Positions 33,771-45,287 of a stretch of 64,000 nucleotides of DNA are shown one piece after another (the stretch's first letter is position 1; each line of letters begins with the position of its first letter). A model generated the notes under the pieces. It worked only from the letters and a program-made list of their open reading frames with translations, made no database searches and was not told the origin of the DNA. The position numbers and the translations under genes are program-made. Source of the stretch: Bacteroidota bacterium (GTDB lineage: Bacteria; Bacteroidota; Ignavibacteria; Ignavibacteriales; Ignavibacteriaceae); the NCBI GenBank assembly GCA_021824565.1, contig JAKAKL010000121.1, positions 150,353 through 214,352 on the forward strand, given 5' to 3'.

Positions 33771-34280
33771 ATGAGCACAAATAATAATTCGATCGGACAA
33801 GAATATTTAAATGCAATGAGGCATGACTTTACAAGATACAAAACTTTAGGCGATAAGACTTTTGCCCAGCTTAACGACGAGGACTTTTACTTTAAGCCTA
33901 ACGAGGAGTCCAACTCGATTGCAATTTTAGTTCAACATATTTCTGGCAATCTTATTTCACGCATGACGGATTTCTTAACCACAGACGGCGAGAAGTCTAC
34001 ACGCAATCGCGACGCCGAGTTTGAAGAAGGCGGACGAACGAAGGACGAGCTTATAAAAAAGTGGAATGAAAGCTGGAGCATATTGTTTGGAGCACTGGAC
34101 AAATTAACAGAGAATGATCTGTTAAAAAATATTACAATACACAATGAACCGCATACTGTAATTGATGCGCTAATTCGCTACGATGGACATTATGCCAGCC
34201 ACGTCGGGCAAATACTTATGCTGGGCAAAATAATTAAAAATAAAAATTGGAATAACCTGTCCGTTCCTAAAAAGAAATAA
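33771..34280 (+). CDS. DinB-superfamily (DUF1572) protein
   Basis: A 169-residue four-helix protein with GAGG before the ATG. The DinB-type metal-site pattern is visible: ILVQHISGNLISRMTDFL with the first His, and GHYASHVGQILMLGK with the other two. DUF1572 proteins belong to the DinB/YfiT superfamily, whose characterised members are thiol S-transferases. Its substrate is unknown. It is the last gene of the ClC-DUF488 set, converging on the STAS gene with nine bases between stops. Confidence 0.82.
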   Translation: MSTNNNSIGQEYLNAMRHDFTRYKTLGDKTFAQLNDEDFYFKPNEESNSIAILVQHISGNLISRMTDFLTTDGEKSTRNRDAEFEEGGRTKDELIKKWNESWSILFGALDKLTENDLLKNITIHNEPHTVIDALIRYDGHYASHVGQILMLGKIIKNKNWNNLSVPKKK

Positions 34281-34289
34281 ATTTTGCTC

Positions 34290-34646
34290 TTAAAATTCCT
34301 TTTGATTCTTGAGTTCTTCAAAAGCAACGTCGGTATTTTCGGTTATCGTCAACACGCGGTCAAGGTGGGTAATTTTAATAAGAGTATAGACTTTTTCAGA
34401 AGGCGAAGAAATTCTTAAACTGCCTCCCGTTGACTCCAAGATTCTGTTTGCGACAAGCAGCGCGCTCAAGCCGGAACTATCGCATGATTCAACTTCGCTT
34501 AAATCAACTATCAGCTTTGAAACATTTTCAACTTTCAGCAGAAGAGTAAATTCGCCTTTAACCAAACCGGAAATATTAGTATCGAGCCTTTTCTCATTAA
34601 GCTTAAATATCGCTATGTCGTCTACTCTTTTAATTTCGAAGTTCAT
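34290..34646 (-). CDS. STAS-domain anti-sigma factor antagonist
   Basis: A 118-residue single STAS domain (SpoIIAA/RsbV type). The phosphorylation-site segment VESCDSSGLSALLVA carries the serine that partner kinases normally modify. Such proteins release sigma factors or other targets by partner switching. No anti-sigma kinase is present nearby. It is the last gene of the leftward glmU-like to ligA operon, nine bases after the DUF6913-like gene. Confidence 0.88.
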   Translation of the reverse strand: MNFEIKRVDDIAIFKLNEKRLDTNISGLVKGEFTLLLKVENVSKLIVDLSEVESCDSSGLSALLVANRILESTGGSLRISSPSEKVYTLIKITHLDRVLTITENTDVAFEELKNQKEF

Positions 34647-34655
34647 GGAATTCCT

Positions 34656-35185
34656 TTAAAACATCTTTAGACAATTTATGAAATTTTTATAAAAAAACTC
34701 AGCGCTATCTTCACTGTTATCGAACTGCAAGTTATAAAATTTATCAGAATCATTTTTTCTAAACCCTATTCTAAGCTCTGAAACAACGAGGTTAGAAACG
34801 TAACTGAAGAATAAATTGTCTTTCCTATTAAGATCGATAACCACATCAGAGTTTATTTCCGATAGTTTTTTTATAAGATTTTTTCCAGGGAGATTTACAA
34901 ATGTCATTTCTTTAAGGCTAAAACTTAATGTAATATTGCGCAGCTTAGCCGGCAGAAGACTTATTTTATAATCATGAGTAAAGATAGAAAAAGTCTTTTC
35001 GTAGCTCTCAAAAAAGCTAAGCAATTTTATAGAATGATTAAAGTCCGTCTCATCCTCAGGAAGAATAATAAAAAATGATTTCGAATTCTTAAAAACCGAC
35101 TTGAAAGACTGCGTCTTATTAGATTTTTTTTTCAATCTGGAATCAATTATAAAACCGGCAATCTTGTTCTTGAGGCTTTCAAGCA

Positions 35186-35186
<1 letters not shown>
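34656..35186 (-). CDS. DUF6913-like protein
   Basis: A 176-residue soluble protein. Segments such as VVIDLNRKDNLFFSYVSNLV and ELRIGFRKNDSDKFYNLQF recall the Bacteroidota family DUF6913, which has a glycosyltransferase-9-like Rossmann half. It has a basic N-terminus and no signal peptide. Its ATG overlaps the ligA stop by one base, so expression is coupled. Function unknown. Confidence 0.65.
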
Positions 35187-37213
<2,027 letters not shown>

Positions 37214-38089
37214 TTACTTTTGGGTTTGCGTTTGAGAAAGTGATAGATATTTCAGACCGGTGCTGTCTATTAAAACTTCTTTTACTTCATGTTTGCCGCC
37301 GGAAAAATTTAAAGGCTTATTATCAAGCGCCAACTTGATTGCCGCGGCATTGCCTATTGTTAATTGATAGCTCGATTTAGTCTTAAGTATTTTTTTTGAA
37401 TTAGGAAACAACGTAAAAGTATTTTCACCTTTGCCGTCAAGAATAATTTTAATCCACGAAGTATCATCTGCTACAATCAGCAGGGACAAACTGTCCGAAG
37501 GAGCAGACACAAATGTAGAATCCGCAGCGGCAGGCTTTGGCTTATTAAGATCATACTGCTTTTCATTTTCTTTAATTACTTCGCTGATAGGCTTTTCAGT
37601 AACAATAATATCAGAACTACCTTTGATGAATGCAAAATAGATAATAACAAAAAGTACCAGCGCACCTGCAACTGAAGAGGCTATTATCATTTTCCTTTTA
37701 TACTGCTTTGCATTCTCCTGCTGACGGGCAAGCTCTTCTTCGCTTGTGTACGGTAAAGATGAATAAACATTGCCTCTTGTTGCTGATTCACTTCCGGATA
37801 CTTTCGCTTTATTTTCTTCGTCAGAAATAACAGCAGGGTTCTCTTCAAACGTCTGTCCTTTTTTAGCAGATTCATACTTCTTCATCATTAATGTTTCATC
37901 TAGTCCTACCACCTTTGAATAATCTCTTATAAAAGCCTTTATGTAAAGTTCAGGCATAAAAGTGAAGTTGCCTTTTTCCAGATTCTCAAGAAATTTTAAA
38001 TCGATCCGCGTTTTAGTGGCAATTTGCTGAAGCGTAAGAGATGCATTCTCTCTCGCTTGCTTTAATTCTTCTGAGATTTTATCAAACAT
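37214..38089 (-). CDS. RodZ-like helix-turn-helix membrane protein
   Basis: A 291-residue protein with a RodZ-type helix-turn-helix at the N-terminus (residues 5-75, ASLTLQQIATKTRIDLKFLE), one membrane helix (about 130-152, MIIASSVAGALVLFVIIYFA) and a DUF4115 beta domain at the C-terminus (WIKIILDGKGENTFTLFP). RodZ links MreB to the cell-wall machinery and helps to set rod shape. Position between rsmB and ligA is usual for this group. No gap separates its stop from ligA. Confidence 0.85.
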   Translation of the reverse strand: MFDKISEELKQARENASLTLQQIATKTRIDLKFLENLEKGNFTFMPELYIKAFIRDYSKVVGLDETLMMKKYESAKKGQTFEENPAVISDEENKAKVSGSESATRGNVYSSLPYTSEEELARQQENAKQYKRKMIIASSVAGALVLFVIIYFAFIKGSSDIIVTEKPISEVIKENEKQYDLNKPKPAAADSTFVSAPSDSLSLLIVADDTSWIKIILDGKGENTFTLFPNSKKILKTKSSYQLTIGNAAAIKLALDNKPLNFSGGKHEVKEVLIDSTGLKYLSLSQTQTQK

Positions 38090-38118
38090 ATTCTTATGAT
38101 TATTCTAAAAGATTTTAA

Positions 38119-39483
38119 TTATTCAACCCGAACTATTTTAGCAGCAAAGGCTCCATCCATATTATGAAGATGAGGAAACGTCTGAATGCAGCCGTTCTCG
38201 TCTATTAGCTCTTTAGAGAATTGCTGTGAAATATCCGCTAATTTAAAATTACGATTTTCTTCAAGAAATTTTTTAACAACTCCGAAATTTTCTTCCGGTT
38301 CTATTGAACATGTGCTGTATACCAACACTCCGTCGGGCTTCATTTTACCGGAAGCTTTTTTCAGCAATTGATATTGAAGCTCATTCATCATTCTTAAATC
38401 AAAAAGATCCCTTTTCCATTTTATGTCGGGCTTTTTAGAGATTGTTCCCGACCCGCTGCAAGGAACGTCAACTAATATTCTGTCGAAGCCGCTTCCATCA
38501 TAATTAAGAGCATTAATTTCAACTGTCTTCACGGAATTAATATTAAGCCGCTTTAAGTTTTTGCGCATTAAGTCCAATCTGCCGTCGTAACGATCAATTG
38601 CTATGATCTCGCCTTCGTCATGCATCATGCCGGCGATGTAAATTGATTTTCCTCCAGGCGCCGCGCATAAATCTAAAACTCTCATGCCCGGCTTGACATC
38701 CAAAAGATTGCACGCAAGCCCGGCGCTTTCATCCTGCACATTGAAATATCCCTGCGCATAATATTCCCACGCAGTAATGTTTGTAAGATTCTGAAGCTGG
38801 AAAAAATCCGGCAGATATTTTCCCTGGTGAAATTTTAAGTTCACCGAGTTAAGCAGGTTCTTAAACTCCTCCGGATTTGTTTTCATAGAATTAATTTTGA
38901 GCGTAAGATACGGCTTTTCGTTATTGGCGGCTAAAAGCTTTTCCGTTGCTTCTTTGCCGAAGCGTTCAAGATATCTTTTAACCATCCATGAAGGATGAGA
39001 ATAATAAGCGCATAAATAGCCTGGCAAATCTTCTGCCGGATCAGGATATCTTATAGCATTCTTGCTTCGAATAATGTTTCTTAAAATCGCATTTGTAAGA
39101 TCGGCTGGTCTCTGCCCTTGAAGTTTTTTTACAAACTCAACGGCTTCATTAACCACCGCATAATCCGGTATCCGGTCTAAAAATAAAATCTGGTAAAGAG
39201 CAACCCGCAGACCGTTTTTAAGATTTGGAATTGCCTTTGAAAATTGTCCTTTATAAAAGCCGTTCAATATCCAGTCAAGCCTTCCCATCCACCTTGTAAC
39301 CCCGTGAACAATTTCATAAAGCAGAGCTTTGTCCTGTCCGCTTAATTCAGAGTTTCTCATTTCATTGTCAAGCAGCTTTTCAAGATAAGCATCCGTGCGT
39401 TCAACCCTGTTTAGAATTTTTACCGCTAATCCTCTAACGCCTTCGTATAAATCTTTAATTACATGTTCTTCTAATTGAGTCAT
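38119..39483 (-). CDS. rsmB: 16S rRNA (cytosine-967-C5)-methyltransferase
   Basis: RsmB methylates C967 of 16S rRNA with S-adenosylmethionine. The 454-residue protein has the NusB-like N-terminal domain (about 15-150) and a class I methyltransferase domain. The SAM motif is LDLCAAPGGKS, with DVPCSGSGTISKKPD and the catalytic Cys motif YSTCSIEPEEN behind it. Seven bases separate it from the glmU-like gene upstream, and 29 from the rodZ-like gene downstream. Confidence 0.94.
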   Translation of the reverse strand: MTQLEEHVIKDLYEGVRGLAVKILNRVERTDAYLEKLLDNEMRNSELSGQDKALLYEIVHGVTRWMGRLDWILNGFYKGQFSKAIPNLKNGLRVALYQILFLDRIPDYAVVNEAVEFVKKLQGQRPADLTNAILRNIIRSKNAIRYPDPAEDLPGYLCAYYSHPSWMVKRYLERFGKEATEKLLAANNEKPYLTLKINSMKTNPEEFKNLLNSVNLKFHQGKYLPDFFQLQNLTNITAWEYYAQGYFNVQDESAGLACNLLDVKPGMRVLDLCAAPGGKSIYIAGMMHDEGEIIAIDRYDGRLDLMRKNLKRLNINSVKTVEINALNYDGSGFDRILVDVPCSGSGTISKKPDIKWKRDLFDLRMMNELQYQLLKKASGKMKPDGVLVYSTCSIEPEENFGVVKKFLEENRNFKLADISQQFSKELIDENGCIQTFPHLHNMDGAFAAKIVRVE

Positions 39484-39490
39484 ATTTTAT

Positions 39491-40747
39491 TTAATAGCCT
39501 TTTTGTCTGCGCTCTGTTTCTGTTGAAGCGAAAATATATTTAAATATATCCTCTTCATATTTAGAAATAATTTTATTTCTTCTCTGCATTACTCTTCTTG
39601 CCGTAGCAATACTTTTTTCAACTTCATAAGTTTCAAATGAATCTCTCCCGCCCCATGAAAACGAGGGTATAAAAGTATCCGGGAAACCTGATCCGAAGAC
39701 ATTGCATGAAAATCCTACTGAAGTTCCGGTATTGAACATAGTGTTGATGGCTGTCTTGGTATGATCTCCGATCATCGGTCCAAGGAACTGCTGACCGCTG
39801 TCGACAATTCTTCCGTTCACATAAGCTTTAACGCTGCTGTAATTATTTTTTAAATCGCTGCACGTTGTATCCGCGCCTATGTTCACCCAGCTTCCAATAT
39901 AAGAGTGACCGATATATCCGTTATGCTGTTTATTGCTGTAAGGAAGGATAATAGAATTATCTACCTCGCCGCCGATTTTACAAACTTTACCAATGCTAAC
40001 ACTGTCGTAAATGTTTGCGCCGGTTTTTATCAATGAAGATTTACCAATATAGACCGGACCTTGAATAACCGCGTTAGACTGGATTGAAGCATTCCTATCA
40101 ATATATACCGGTCCGCTGCTTGCGTCAATAACAGCGCCTGGCTTTGCTTCCGCTCCTTCAGCGATGATAATATTTTCTTTATTAACTAAATGTGCGCCTT
40201 CAAAAATTTTCCCTTTGATTCTCTCCATCGCTTTAATAGAACTGTAAAAATAATTATAATCATTCAGCATCTCAGTCTTATTATTGCTGATGAGATCCCA
40301 GATATATGCAGCGTAATTAATAGCTGTATTTTCATTTGGAAGATTAAGCGCGCTTATAGAATTTAAAATATCCGGAGAATTCTTTTTTATCCTCTTTAAA
40401 TTTTCCCTCGACACTTTCGCTGCAATAATTTTGCTTCCGTTTAAATAAATTTTGTCGCTGCCTTTAGCGGGAATAAGTTCCATCATATTTAAAGGAGCCA
40501 AAACCGAACCATTAACAAAAATATGATCATCGTCGTCAAAAGAATTTACTTTAATGCCGGGGTTTTGTTCCTGTAAAAATGGAGCGAGACTAAGCCTGCA
40601 GTGAAGCGAATATTTCAATCCGGGATAAGCTCTTATAATCTTTTCACGTAAAGTTGTAATACCGCAGACCAGGTCGAATGCCGGGCGGTAAAAACTTAAC
40701 GGCTCAAACTTTATATAATCATTGTCTTCAAAGATGCAAATCTGCAT
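39491..40747 (-). CDS. GlmU-like sugar nucleotidyltransferase with left-handed beta-helix
   Basis: A 418-residue protein of the alternative GlmU family seen in Bacteroidota. The N-terminal half has a diverged nucleotidyltransferase fold (CIFEDNDYIKFEPLSFYRPA) without the usual GxGxR-type loop, and the second half has hexapeptide repeats of a left-handed beta-helix (VYIDRNASIQSNAVIQGP, VYIGKSSLIKTGANI). It may serve UDP-GlcNAc or another sugar nucleotide pathway; the exact reaction is inferred from the family. It is the first gene of the leftward operon ending at the STAS gene. Confidence 0.82.
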   Translation of the reverse strand: MQICIFEDNDYIKFEPLSFYRPAFDLVCGITTLREKIIRAYPGLKYSLHCRLSLAPFLQEQNPGIKVNSFDDDDHIFVNGSVLAPLNMMELIPAKGSDKIYLNGSKIIAAKVSRENLKRIKKNSPDILNSISALNLPNENTAINYAAYIWDLISNNKTEMLNDYNYFYSSIKAMERIKGKIFEGAHLVNKENIIIAEGAEAKPGAVIDASSGPVYIDRNASIQSNAVIQGPVYIGKSSLIKTGANIYDSVSIGKVCKIGGEVDNSIILPYSNKQHNGYIGHSYIGSWVNIGADTTCSDLKNNYSSVKAYVNGRIVDSGQQFLGPMIGDHTKTAINTMFNTGTSVGFSCNVFGSGFPDTFIPSFSWGGRDSFETYEVEKSIATARRVMQRRNKIISKYEEDIFKYIFASTETERRQKGY

Positions 40748-40823
40748 CGTTACTTCCTCAAATTAAATTACCCGAATAATTTAATAATTTTTATCTAAAT
40801 AATCTTTCAAGCTTGTAAAAACT

Positions 40824-40846
40824 AAAAAAGCCAGTCGTTGCTGGCT
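40824..40846 (-). terminator. Intrinsic terminator of rpmE
   Basis: On the minus strand AGCCAG (40846-40841) and CTGGCT (40834-40829) form a stem with a six-base loop, followed by six T residues. It lies 37 bases downstream of the rpmE stop and separates rpmE from the glmU-like operon. Confidence 0.8.
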
Positions 40847-40882
40847 CTTTTAACAATCATAAATAATTTGCTTTTAGGCAGA

Positions 40883-41128
40883 TTATTTTTTCGCGTATTT
40901 TTTATTGAACTTTTCTACTCTGCCGGCGGTATCGAGCAATTTTTGCTTACCGGTAAAAAACGGATGAGAACCGCTGGAGATTTCGAGCTTAACCAGAGGA
41001 TAAGTCTTTCCGTCTTCCCACTGGATCGTGTCGCTTGTCTGAATGGTTGATCTTGTCAATATCGAAAAGTCGCACGAAGCGTCTTGAAAAACTACCGGTC
41101 TATAATTCGGATGAATTCCTTCTTTCAT
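40883..41128 (-). CDS. rpmE: 50S ribosomal protein L31, type B
   Basis: An 81-residue L31 with the signature [16 protein letters not shown] and [20 protein letters not shown]. The zinc-binding Cys pairs of the ordinary L31 are absent, so it is the type B form that does not need zinc. It has its own promoter (41165-41196) and terminator, and stands alone. Its leader is about 30 bases. Confidence 0.96.
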   Translation of the reverse strand: MKEGIHPNYRPVVFQDASCDFSILTRSTIQTSDTIQWEDGKTYPLVKLEISSGSHPFFTGKQKLLDTAGRVEKFNKKYAKK

Positions 41129-41164
41129 TGGTAACCTAAATTAATTTCTTAAAAAACTTGGCGG

Positions 41165-41196
41165 TAAATATAGGAAAGTTTGGTTTTCATTTCAAA
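41165..41196 (-). promoter_or_regulatory. Bacteroidota-type promoter for rpmE
   Basis: On the minus strand TTTG (41196-41193), 20 bases, then TATATTTA (41172-41165). The last base differs from TAnnTTTG. Spacing equals that of the carA and phoH promoters, and the gene downstream is highly expressed in general, which supports the call. Confidence 0.65.
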
Positions 41197-41473
41197 CCAA
41201 TAATTTCAAATAAAATCTTTATATTCCTATCAATTAAAGGCTGGAGTTTATGCATATATAAAGAAAATAGTTCTGCTTATGTAAATTCATGGACAATTAA
41301 ATGCAGAGACGATCCGGCGGGTCGCCTTTACCTTTATTTTAATGAAACCTTCACTTTGCTTAAGTAATTTTTTAAGTTTTTACCACAATAAAACAACTTC
41401 CGGTGTTTTTTATACCGAAGGTTCTTATCAATAAAACATGATCATTTAGCCGCCCTGGTTCGTTTTTTCTCCA

Positions 41474-41956
41474 AATTCCGCTTTTCTTATTTAAAATACC
41501 GCTTTTCCCATTTACAATAGCACTATTTTAAATTACAAGAGTGCTTTTATTAATAACAATTGGGCTTTCATTAATAACAACTCTAGACTTGTCAATAACA
41601 GTTGGGCTTTCATTAATAACAACTCCGGACTTGTTAATAACGGTTGGGCTTTCATTAATAACAACTCTAGACTTGTTAATAACAGTTGGGCTTTCATTAA
41701 TAACAACTCCGGACTTGTTAATAACAGTTGGGCTTTCATTAATAACAACTCCGGACTTGTTAATAACGGTTGGGCTTTCATTAATAACAACTCCGGACTT
41801 GTTAATAACGGTTGGGCTTTCGTTAATAACAAACCCAGACCTATTAATAACAGAAGCGCTCTCATTAATAACGAAAGTGCTTTAGTTATTTAAAATACTG
41901 CTTTGGGGATTTGCAATACCGCTTTTCCAAATGGAAATACCGCTATTCAAACATGA
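41474..41956. repeat. 21-bp tandem array B (23 exact periods)
   Basis: Exactly 23 units of 21 bases run from 41474 to 41956 with no indel. The central fifteen alternate between two types, so the higher period is 42: one starts AACTCCGGAC or AACTCTAGAC, the other starts GGTTGGGCTT or AGTTGGGCTT, and both end in TTAATAAC. The outer units are diverged and of another kind (AATACCGCTTTTCC and similar). The six-base palindromes TCCGGA and TCTAGA alternate at the same spot. Frames run open on both strands only because 21 is a multiple of three; they encode low-complexity heptads and are not considered genes. It lies downstream of holA. Confidence 0.85.
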
Positions 41957-41975
41957 CATCTTTCAGAAAGATGTC
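41955..41975. repeat. Perfect hairpin capping array B
   Basis: GACATCTTTC (41955-41964), one base, GAAAGATGTC (41966-41975) is a perfect 10-bp inverted repeat that begins where the array stops. It could be the terminator region of holA, but no T run follows on either strand. Confidence 0.5.
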
Positions 41976-42084
41976 AAGTTTTACTCGAATTATTTTTGTT
42001 TATTAATTCTCTGCCGAACCATTAGTTTGTTTAATAAACATAAGCCTAAAAACAATGGATGTTATTTAGAGAAACCTTACCGTG

Positions 42085-43101
42085 CTAACCCGCTAATATT
42101 TCAGCTATAAGTGAAGTAATAATTGTTTTGCCGTCAAGAGAGGTGGTTTTAATGGAAAGATCGGCTTTAAGCAGCGCCTGTGCAGCGCGGAACAGACCTT
42201 CATCGCCGTAAAGTTTGCATGCCTTTACGTATTCCGGGTAATAAAAATAATGCGTGCCTATGATCCTTGCGCCTGCATCGGCGGCAATTTTTTTTTCATC
42301 TAATTCTTTAACGCGCATCAATTGAGTGAAGTATTTCGTAAGCATAAAAATTATCTGGATAGGTTCCATGCTTTTTTCGAGAAGATTGAACGCAACCTTC
42401 AGCGAGTCTTTTTTGCTCTTTCTTCCAAGCGAATTCTGAAGGTCGAAAATTGTATATTCCTTTAACGAGGTTGCGAGCGCGCGGACAGACTCAAGCGTAA
42501 TTTTTTTTTCGGTCCCCAGGTATATAAAAATTTTTTCAAGCTGCGCTTCAATCATGCTGCGGCTTTCGCCGACTATATCGATCAACGCCTGCGCATTGTC
42601 GTAAGAAATTTCCCTGCCGCTGCCGCCGACAAAGTCCGTCAGCCAATCTATCAAATGTTTACCTTTTAGTTCCTTCGCTTCAAACGCAAATTTATTTTGA
42701 AGCAAAGTTTTGTACGGCTCTGTATCCATACTTGATACAGCGCCGTTCTGCACGAGCACGAGTATAGAAAAATCCGCAGGCGATTTTAAATACGAAGATA
42801 ATTTTTTCCTGTCCTTCAGCTTATCAAATTCTTTTAAGACGACTATCTTCTTTTCGGAACCGAACGGGAACGCGGAAATATTGTTGATTAAAGATACTGC
42901 GTCTTTATCTTCGCCGTATATTATTTCTTTATCAAAGTCGCTTGTAATCGAAGGGAAAATTGTTTCCTCAATTGTTCTTAATGCATCTTCAATTCCGAAT
43001 TCATCTTCGCCGAATAAAAAATAAACAGGCAAAAACTTTTTTGAGCGCAGGCTTTTAATTGCCTCTGTAATCGACGGGACAGGTATTTTACTCTTTGCCA
43101 T
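42085..43101 (-). CDS. holA: DNA polymerase III delta subunit
   Basis: The delta subunit opens the sliding clamp in the clamp loader. The 338-residue protein fits the family throughout: N-terminal FLPVYFLFGEDEFGIEDALR (a degenerate P-loop), the AAA-like middle (SILVLVQNG; FEAKELKGKHLIDWL) and the C-terminal collar domain (FMLTKYFTQLMRVKELDEKK). It is the last gene of a leftward operon that begins at lolA. Array B lies downstream. Confidence 0.92.
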   Translation of the reverse strand: MAKSKIPVPSITEAIKSLRSKKFLPVYFLFGEDEFGIEDALRTIEETIFPSITSDFDKEIIYGEDKDAVSLINNISAFPFGSEKKIVVLKEFDKLKDRKKLSSYLKSPADFSILVLVQNGAVSSMDTEPYKTLLQNKFAFEAKELKGKHLIDWLTDFVGGSGREISYDNAQALIDIVGESRSMIEAQLEKIFIYLGTEKKITLESVRALATSLKEYTIFDLQNSLGRKSKKDSLKVAFNLLEKSMEPIQIIFMLTKYFTQLMRVKELDEKKIAADAGARIIGTHYFYYPEYVKACKLYGDEGLFRAAQALLKADLSIKTTSLDGKTIITSLIAEILAG

Positions 43102-43144
43102 TTGGTCAAATTATTTATGCGACTCTTTTCAGCGGCTCATAAAT

Positions 43145-43735
43145 TTATTTTTGCTTCGCTCTCGTTTCGATAGTCATCTTCACGATAACCACCGGCTTTA
43201 ACGGCTTATCGTCTGCCGGGTTTGTCGGAACTTTCCCAATTTTTTCGACTACATCCATTCCGCCTATAACTCTTCCAAAAATCGTATAATGGAAGTTAAG
43301 CCACGGCGTAGCTTCAAGCGTAATAAAGAACTGGCTTCCGTTTGTATTAGGTCCGGCGTTAGCCATAGCTAAAACGCCGGCGGAATCGAATTTATAATTT
43401 TGATTGAACTCATCTTCAAACAAGCCGCCGTAAATGCTTTTTCCACCCTGTCCGGTAGCGGTAGGATCGCCGCCTTGAATCATGAACTTATCAATTACTC
43501 TGTGGAAAGTTAAGCTGTCGTAATATCCTTGATCCGTCAAGCCGACGAAATTTTTAACCGCTTTCGGCGCAACGTCCGGCAGCAGTTGAAGGTCGATTGT
43601 GCCCATGTTGGTTTGCATAACAGCAACCAGCATAGAATCCGGTGAAACCATAATGTTATCCTGTCCGTTTGATTGTGATTGTTTACATCCGATGAAAAAA
43701 ATTAATGCTAAAAAAAATAATGATAGACTTTTCAT
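43145..43735 (-). CDS. Cyclophilin-type peptidyl-prolyl isomerase, lipoprotein
   Basis: A 196-residue cyclophilin with an N-terminal signal and lipobox (ALIFFIGC, Cys17), so it should be lipid-anchored at the envelope. The catalytic domain keeps the main motifs FHRVIDKFMIQGGDP, GVLAMANAGPNTNGSQFFI and HYTIFGRVIGGMDVV, with the catalytic Arg in the first. It helps folding of exported proteins. It lies between uppP and holA with gaps of 43 bases on each side. Confidence 0.93.
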   Translation of the reverse strand: MKSLSLFFLALIFFIGCKQSQSNGQDNIMVSPDSMLVAVMQTNMGTIDLQLLPDVAPKAVKNFVGLTDQGYYDSLTFHRVIDKFMIQGGDPTATGQGGKSIYGGLFEDEFNQNYKFDSAGVLAMANAGPNTNGSQFFITLEATPWLNFHYTIFGRVIGGMDVVEKIGKVPTNPADDKPLKPVVIVKMTIETRAKQK

Positions 43736-43778
43736 AACTCACCTAAAGTTTTAATTCTAAATTCTGCTTTGAAATAAG

Positions 43779-44630
43779 TCACGGCAAAATGAAATGCAGA
43801 GAAATTAATAATAGAATAGCAAGACCAAGCGCGACTCTATAATATATAAATACAAAGGTTGTTTTGGTTCTTAAAAACTTAAGTAAAAAATCAATCGACC
43901 AATAGCCGAAAATAAATGAGAAAATAGTTGCTACTATCAGGTCGGCGCTAAGAGCGGGGTTGATAAATTTTCTTGCTTCCCAAAGCTCAAGGAAGCCGCT
44001 TGCAAAAACCGCCGGCAGGCTTAGCAGGAAGGAAAATCTTGCTGCTGTTTCTCTTTTCATTCCGAGGAATAATCCCATTGTAATCGTGGTGCCGGAACGT
44101 GAAGAGCCCGGAATTAAAGCGAAGCATTGAGCCACTCCAACCCAAAACGCATTGCCCGCGCTTATCTCATTCATTTCTTTTTTGTGGTTCGCAATTTTTT
44201 CGGCAGCCGCTAAAAGAATTGCAAGACCGATCATGCTCGCTGCAATTATGTATAAATCTTTTGTTAAAGCGCCTTCAATAATTTTTTTTAACGATAAGCC
44301 CACGACACCCACGGGAATTGAGCCTACGATTATTAGCCAGCCCAGACGCGAGCTTAAGCTTTGCTGAGAATACTTAACTTTATTTTCGCCGAAATTCTCT
44401 CTGAAGAATGCGAATAAAATTTCCCAAACATCTTTCCAGAAATAGATCAGAACAGCGAGCATCGTTCCTAATTGTATAACAGCCATAAAAGCCGTCCATT
44501 CGTTATCGCTCATCACCGGGATAACGTGCATAAGCTTCGCCGCAATTGTTAAATGTGCAGTGCTGCTGATAGGCAGAAACTCTGTTAAGCCTTGTATGAT
44601 TCCGAAAATAATCGCCTGTATGAGATTCAA
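43779..44630 (-). CDS. uppP: Undecaprenyl-diphosphatase (BacA type)
   Basis: A 283-residue membrane protein with about eight helices. The active-site segments are EFLPISSTAHLTIA and PGSSRSGTTITMG with the conserved Glu, Ser and Arg residues. UppP recycles the lipid carrier for peptidoglycan and other polymers by removing a phosphate from undecaprenyl diphosphate. It follows an outer-membrane protein gene by nine bases. Confidence 0.95.
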   Translation of the reverse strand: MNLIQAIIFGIIQGLTEFLPISSTAHLTIAAKLMHVIPVMSDNEWTAFMAVIQLGTMLAVLIYFWKDVWEILFAFFRENFGENKVKYSQQSLSSRLGWLIIVGSIPVGVVGLSLKKIIEGALTKDLYIIAASMIGLAILLAAAEKIANHKKEMNEISAGNAFWVGVAQCFALIPGSSRSGTTITMGLFLGMKRETAARFSFLLSLPAVFASGFLELWEARKFINPALSADLIVATIFSFIFGYWSIDFLLKFLRTKTTFVFIYYRVALGLAILLLISLHFILP

Positions 44631-44639
44631 ATTTACCTC

Positions 44640-45287
44640 CTAAAAAGTGTATGTTACGCCGAGCCTGACTACAACTGAGAACATATTAAAATTAACATTC
44701 TGGTTTGTTGCGGGATTTACTAAATATTTTCCTGCGCTTGCCGGTTTGCCGTTTATATCGTATTTAAAATCCACGCCGATATTTGCGAACAAATTTCCGC
44801 TGAGCAGAGTATTTCCGTCAGCGCGGGCAAGAAACCCGAAGCCTGTCGATTTATAATTTGTCGCGGAGGGCGTTGCGGGCAATTGCTCGTTAACGGACAC
44901 GAATCTCGGTCCTATACCGCCGCCGAACTTGAAGCTGTATCCATTTCCGCTGATTACATAATAATTAACTAAGGTCGGCATTAAAATATTATAATCCATT
45001 TTGTATATGCCGTTGATCGAACTGAAATTGTAAGAGTTTAAAAAATAATTAAAGTCTATTCCGACCTGGTAAGTTTTATTAATCGAGTAATCGAACTCGC
45101 CGTTAAAATTTATTGCAGAACTAAACGACGCCAATTGCTGATTAGCCGGAGCATAATTTTCGTTTATATAATCTATAAGAGAAGGGGCGTCTAAAAACGA
45201 AATTCCCATTCCCGCTCTAACACTGTATTGAGCAAAAGCGCCGCCGGTGCATAGCAGAAGGAGCAAAATTGTTTTTAATGGTTTCAT
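44640..45287 (-). CDS. Outer-membrane beta-barrel protein
   Basis: A 215-residue protein with a signal peptide (ILLLLLCTGGAFA) followed by short alternating strands (YQVGIDFNYFLNSYNF; FKFGGGIGPRFVSV; NMFSVVVRLGVTYTF). The terminal Phe and the strand pattern fit a small eight-stranded outer-membrane barrel (OmpA/OmpW-like). No specific family is recognised. Its start overlaps the flippase-like gene by four bases. Confidence 0.75.
   Translation of the reverse strand: MKPLKTILLLLLCTGGAFAQYSVRAGMGISFLDAPSLIDYINENYAPANQQLASFSSAINFNGEFDYSINKTYQVGIDFNYFLNSYNFSSINGIYKMDYNILMPTLVNYYVISGNGYSFKFGGGIGPRFVSVNEQLPATPSATNYKSTGFGFLARADGNTLLSGNLFANIGVDFKYDINGKPASAGKYLVNPATNQNVNFNMFSVVVRLGVTYTF

Noticed and set aside
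41533..41885. Open frames of 110 and 114 codons on opposite strands
   Set aside because: They arise from the 21-bp tandem array. Both strands are open at once, the products are low-complexity Leu/Ile/Thr heptads, and there is no start signal.
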